The translations under genes and the position numbers were made by a program. The notes under the pieces were generated by a model, which had not been told where the DNA came from, made no database searches, and worked only from the letters and a program-made list of their open reading frames with translations. Positions 38,010 through 39,033 of a stretch of 39,033 nucleotides of DNA are shown here, piece after piece. Numbering within the stretch: the first letter of the stretch is position 1; each line of letters starts with the position of its first letter. This DNA comes from Actinomycetes bacterium (GTDB lineage: Bacteria > Actinomycetota > Thermoleophilia > BMS3ABIN01), in contig JAJYIM010000019.1 of assembly GCA_021790115.1 (NCBI GenBank), positions 1 through 39,033 of the forward strand, in the 5' to 3' direction.

Positions 38010-38042
38010 ATGCAGGGGCGGCCCTCCGGGCCGCCCCTGCAT
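38010..38042 (-). terminator. Perfect 15-bp-arm hairpin 3' of the small peptide gene
   Basis: ATGCAGGGGCGGCCC-TCC-GGGCCGCCCCTGCAT; no clear U-tract, so function is uncertain. Confidence 0.5.
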
Positions 38043-38062
38043 TTCTACTGCGTTTCCGCGCC

Positions 38063-38194
38063 TTACGGAGCCGGAGCCGGTGGAACCGTCACGCTGCACG
38101 ACCAGTTGGCGCACTGGAAGGTAAGGTCCTTCAGGTTCTCGTGCTTCACCAGTTCGGGCTTGGCGTAGGGCTCCCGCGTTTCCTTTTTCTTCAT
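38063..38194 (-). CDS. Putative RiPP precursor peptide (43 aa)
   Basis: MKKKETREPYAKPELVKHENLKDLTFQCANWSCSVTVPPAPAP; SD-like AGAGGAGA upstream of ATG 38194; YxxPxL...LT leader motif. ORF open to 38272. Confidence 0.7.
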   Translation of the reverse strand: MKKKETREPYAKPELVKHENLKDLTFQCANWSCSVTVPPAPAP

Positions 38195-38244
38195 TGCGGT
38201 TTCTCCTCTGTTCATTGCCATTTTGCCTGATCCCTGGTCAGCGC

Positions 38245-39033
38245 TTAGGGATACGTGTACGAGTTCCCGCACTCATCCTGGGCGCTGCCGGTCATGTCAG
38301 TATGCCAACTGCCTACACCCACGGGGACGTTGTACTTGATCGTCACCGTGGCCGAGCCGCCCGTGGCGATATTTACCGCCGTTGAAGGCACGCCCGAGTT
38401 AACGGTAACGCCGTTGGTGTTGGTGCTGCTGGTAATCCGGACACCGACGGCGTTCGGGCTGGTTGCCCCGTTGCTGATCGTCCAGTCAACAGACAGGATG
38501 CCAGCGTCGTAATCAGACAGGTTGTACCAGTAGGCGTGCGGCAGCGACATCGAGAGTATCGGCTTGGTGCACGTCCAGGTCGTGAAGCTGATCGGCGTGC
38601 TTGAGCTGAGCGCCTGGTTGTTATAGACGGTCAGGGTGCCGGTATAGGTGACTCCCGGATGCAGGCCGGTCAGGTTCTCGGTGTCGCTGGCGTGCAGGAT
38701 GGTGTTGTTTGTGTGCACGCTGGAGCTGTCAGAGCCGGTCAGGTCGATCTTGGTGGTGGCCGGCTGGTCTGTCGTCCTGCTGACGGTCGCGGTCGTATCG
38801 CCGGTGGCCGCGGCGCTATGGCTGCTGATCGTCGGCGCGGTGGTGTTCATTTCCGCGCCCAGGTTATAGGAGCCATAGATCTTGTTGCAGCCGTTGTTGG
38901 CACCGCTGCACTGGGCGGTGACCGCATCGAGCGGGTAGCTTACGCCCGTATCCGGCTGTTCCTGGCCCACCGACAGGGTGTTGTTGTAGTAGGGAACGCC
39001 GCTGTGGATATAACCGCCGGCGGTGGTTGTATA
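38245..39033 (-). CDS. Large surface/secreted protein with Fn3-like region (5' end outside the window)
   Basis: Frame stays open from the stop at 38245 through the window end; TAPTISSHSAAATGDTTATVSRTTDQPATTKIDLTG...LTGLHPGVTYTGTLTVYNNQALSSSTPISFTT is fibronectin-III/purple-phosphatase-N-like; Thr/Ser-rich. Confidence 0.75.
   Translation of the reverse strand, partial: YTTTAGGYIHSGVPYYNNTLSVGQEQPDTGVSYPLDAVTAQCSGANNGCNKIYGSYNLGAEMNTTAPTISSHSAAATGDTTATVSRTTDQPATTKIDLTGSDSSSVHTNNTILHASDTENLTGLHPGVTYTGTLTVYNNQALSSSTPISFTTWTCTKPILSMSLPHAYWYNLSDYDAGILSVDWTISNGATSPNAVGVRITSSTNTNGVTVNSGVPSTAVNIATGGSATVTIKYNVPVGVGSWHTDMTGSAQDECGNSYTYP

Noticed and set aside
38063-38194. Canonical lasso peptide
   Set aside because: Leader motif fits, but no Asp/Glu at core position 7-9 and no B/C enzymes visible; kept only as a general RiPP-like candidate.

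Overview
The window is a high-GC, mostly minus-strand bacterial chromosome segment that is gene-dense and largely housekeeping. Main blocks: (1) a tetrapyrrole cluster (132-10696) with hemC, hemA, a siroheme synthase, System II cytochrome c maturation genes (CcsA/ResC-like and ResB), both Lrp-like siroheme decarboxylases (AhbB, AhbA), two radical SAM enzymes (AhbD-like, AhbC-like) and a CobA-HemD fusion, which together specify siroheme-dependent heme synthesis; (2) HAD phosphatase, surE and an FmdB-like zinc ribbon; (3) a plus-strand, translationally coupled glycosyltransferase / polysaccharide deacetylase / UPF0104-type membrane protein trio; (4) a plus-strand three-gene set of CoA-dehydratase activase (BadF/BcrA/HgdC) homologues; (5) trxA, eno, mazG, two tandem parvulin lipoproteins, mfd, pth, rplY, prs, glmU, tRNA-Gln(UUG), a DUF2267-like gene, ispE, rsmA, DUF47/PhoU-like, pit and DedA. 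The right edge has the most unusual content: a 43-aa RiPP-precursor-like peptide (38063-38194) whose leader nearly matches the RRE/lasso leader motif YxxPxL...LT, but whose CANWSC core lacks a lasso acceptor residue. It lies downstream of a secreted, Fn3-like protein that runs off the window. Intergenic regions carry two repeat families: a modular MITE/REP-like inverted-repeat element, and degenerate GGATNNTGGAT repeats that often abut stop codons and in one case lie inside the apparent 5' end of ahbD. Gene order (eno-mazG-mfd-pth-rplY-prs-glmU-ispE-rsmA) suggests an anaerobic actinobacterium, but this is inference only.
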